Under the pieces are notes generated by a model. The model was not told the DNA's origin. It was given only the letters and a program-made list of their open reading frames with translations, and did not search any database. From Anaerolineales bacterium (GTDB lineage: Bacteria > Chloroflexota > Anaerolineae > Anaerolineales > Villigracilaceae): a DNA stretch of 38,040 nucleotides. A program made the translations under genes and the position numbers. Where the stretch lies: positions 1 through 38,040 of the forward strand of contig JASEHI010000020.1 of assembly GCA_030018695.1 (NCBI GenBank), written 5' to 3'. Shown piece after piece: positions 37,132-38,040 of the stretch; the stretch's first letter is position 1, and the number at the start of each line of letters is the position of its first letter.

Positions 37132-37800
37132 ATGACCCTTTTACAGCATTTTGTCTGCCGGGTAATACAGGTCGGTACGCGCCTCTTGTGTCGAATTGAG
37201 AGCCAACCGCTCCAAAAGGTGCCCAAACGAGGCCCGCTTATCCTGGTGACCAACCACATCGGTTCGCTGGAAGTGCCGTTGCTATTTGTTCACCTCCAGC
37301 CGCGACCCCTGACGGGTTTTGCCAAAATCGAAACCTGGGATAACGCCTTCATGGGTTGGCTGTTTGATCTTTGGGGGGCGATCCCAATCCGCCGCGGCGA
37401 AGCGGACATGGTTGCATTGCGTAAAGGATTCGCCGCGCTGGAACAGGGGCGCATCCTTGCCATATCGCCAGAGGGGACGCGCTCGCGGCATGGCCGTCTG
37501 CTGCGCGCCCATCCCGGCATAGTGACAATCGCCCTACGTTCCGGCGCACCCATCCTGCCCATTGCGCACTGGGGTGGGGAGAAGTTCAACACCAACCTCA
37601 AGCGATTAAAGCGGACGGATTTCCACAGCGCAGTAGGAAAACCATTTCGATTGCAGGTAAATGAGAAATTGACCCACGAAATGCGACAGCAAATAGCAGA
37701 CGAAATCATGTATCAGATTGCCGCGCTGCTGCCGGAGGCTTATCGGGGGGAATATGCCGAGATGAGCAAAGCGACGAATAAGTTTCTGAAGTTCAGTTGA
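37132..37800 (+). CDS. PlsC-like 1-acylglycerol-3-phosphate acyltransferase
   Basis: Transfers an acyl chain to lysophosphatidate at the membrane. 222 aa with VTNHIGSLEVPL (39-50) as motif I, where the usual HX4D is H42-X4-E47, and SPEGTRS (112-118) as motif III. PIRRGEADM is motif II-like. The Glu replacement may be clade-typical rather than a defect. It starts 9 nt after the lipid-kinase-family gene, with the CATAAGC repeat in place of a proper ribosome-binding site, so coupling is probable. No signal peptide is seen. Confidence 0.9.
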   Translation: MTLLQHFVCRVIQVGTRLLCRIESQPLQKVPKRGPLILVTNHIGSLEVPLLFVHLQPRPLTGFAKIETWDNAFMGWLFDLWGAIPIRRGEADMVALRKGFAALEQGRILAISPEGTRSRHGRLLRAHPGIVTIALRSGAPILPIAHWGGEKFNTNLKRLKRTDFHSAVGKPFRLQVNEKLTHEMRQQIADEIMYQIAALLPEAYRGEYAEMSKATNKFLKFS

Positions 37801-37846
37801 CTCCATCCTCTCCTCACGGTAGAATGACTTCCGAAAGGCGACATGG

Positions 37847-37993
37847 ATGGTCAAAATTATCTTGCGCAATAAAGAATACGAAATGCGTCCGGGCATGACC
37901 CTGCTCTCGGCTCTGCAAAAGATTGGCATTCTCCCCGAAGCGGTAATAGCCACGCGCCAGGGTGAGTTGATCGAAGAAGATGAAATTTTCTGA
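37847..37993 (+). CDS. ThiS/MoaD-like ubiquitin-fold protein, short
   Basis: ATG 37847 gives 48 aa: MVKIILRNKEYEMRPGMTLL, then ALQKIGILPEAVIATRQGEL and the end EEDEIF. This is the first two thirds of a ThiS/MoaD sulfur-carrier fold. The usual continuation with a last beta strand and terminal Gly-Gly is missing because TGA follows at 37991. GAAAGG lies about 8 nt upstream. Either it is a truncated pseudogene, or a short variant without sulfur-carrier activity. The window ends 47 nt later, so downstream context is unknown. Confidence 0.7.
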   Translation: MVKIILRNKEYEMRPGMTLLSALQKIGILPEAVIATRQGELIEEDEIF

Positions 37994-38040
37994 TTCTGCT
38001 GGATTTTGTGGTTGGGTTATGTTTTGTCCAAACCGTCCAC

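Noticed and set aside
37980..38040. TGA at 37991 read as selenocysteine in the ThiS/MoaD-like gene
   Set aside because: The sequence after the TGA does not give the expected last strand or a Gly-Gly ending, and no SECIS-like hairpin is evident.

Overview
This window looks like a chromosomal segment from a member of the Chloroflexota, most likely class Anaerolineae. The basis is inference: the style of the ribosomal proteins (zinc-ribbon L24, type-Z S14, zinc-type S4), the YabN-MazG fusion, clade-typical lipid genes, and intergenic regions crowded with short palindromes and 7-bp tandem repeats. No 16S rRNA gene is present to confirm it. Most genes are moderately GC-rich. One acyltransferase gene and the toxin-antitoxin region are visibly richer in A+T.

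Region 1 (1-17033) is the fused S10-spc-alpha ribosomal superoperon, all on the + strand. The order is rplC-rplD-rplW-rplB-rpsS-rplV-rpsC-rplP-rpmC-rpsQ-rplN-rplX-rplE-rpsN-rpsH-rplF-rplR-rpsE-rpmD-rplO-secY-adk-map-rpmJ-rpsM-rpsK-rpsD-rpoA-rplQ-truA-rplM-rpsI. Many joints are coupled (ATGA or TAATG overlaps, or gaps under 30 nt). Three things depart from the textbook. infA is missing between map and rpmJ, where a good promoter appears instead. A family of short hairpins sits just after several stop codons. A 114-bp tandem-repeat block separates rpsC from rplP. The gene expected before rplC (rpsJ) is not in the window, which begins in an 8-bp tandem repeat.

Region 2 (17034-24203) is accessory. 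It holds a YabN-MazG nucleotide-pyrophosphatase fusion with a dispersed repeat inserted in frame, an AT-rich acyltransferase-3 gene, a possible gene stub, a UbiB/ABC1-type kinase with a strong terminator, three small minus-strand genes of unknown function, and a RelE-type toxin-antitoxin pair. Palindromic and MITE-like repeats lie between them, and a stretch of about 410 bp has no recognisable gene.

Region 3 (24204-32350) has an aldo/keto reductase, a diacylglycerol-kinase-family gene, a tRNA-Val(CAC) with its own promoter, terminator and a damaged copy of its 3' end, a membrane-anchored LysM-M23 endopeptidase, an MFS pseudogene with an internal deletion, an SRAP/HMCES DNA-crosslink protein, selB and a long coiled-coil protein. 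SelB implies that this organism decodes UGA as selenocysteine.

Region 4 (32541-38040) has a three-gene minus-strand operon of strongly diverged complex I/Mrp/Hyf-type membrane subunits. In both antiporter-like proteins the canonical proton-channel lysines appear to be replaced. It diverges from a second diacylglycerol-kinase-family gene, a PlsC-like acyltransferase, and a short ThiS/MoaD-like gene that ends before the usual Gly-Gly tail.

The strongest candidates for something undescribed are the lysine-poor antiporter-like trio, the covarying hairpin family that has also become the 3' end of truA, and the 7-bp tandem arrays that recur with different sequences at separate intergenic sites.
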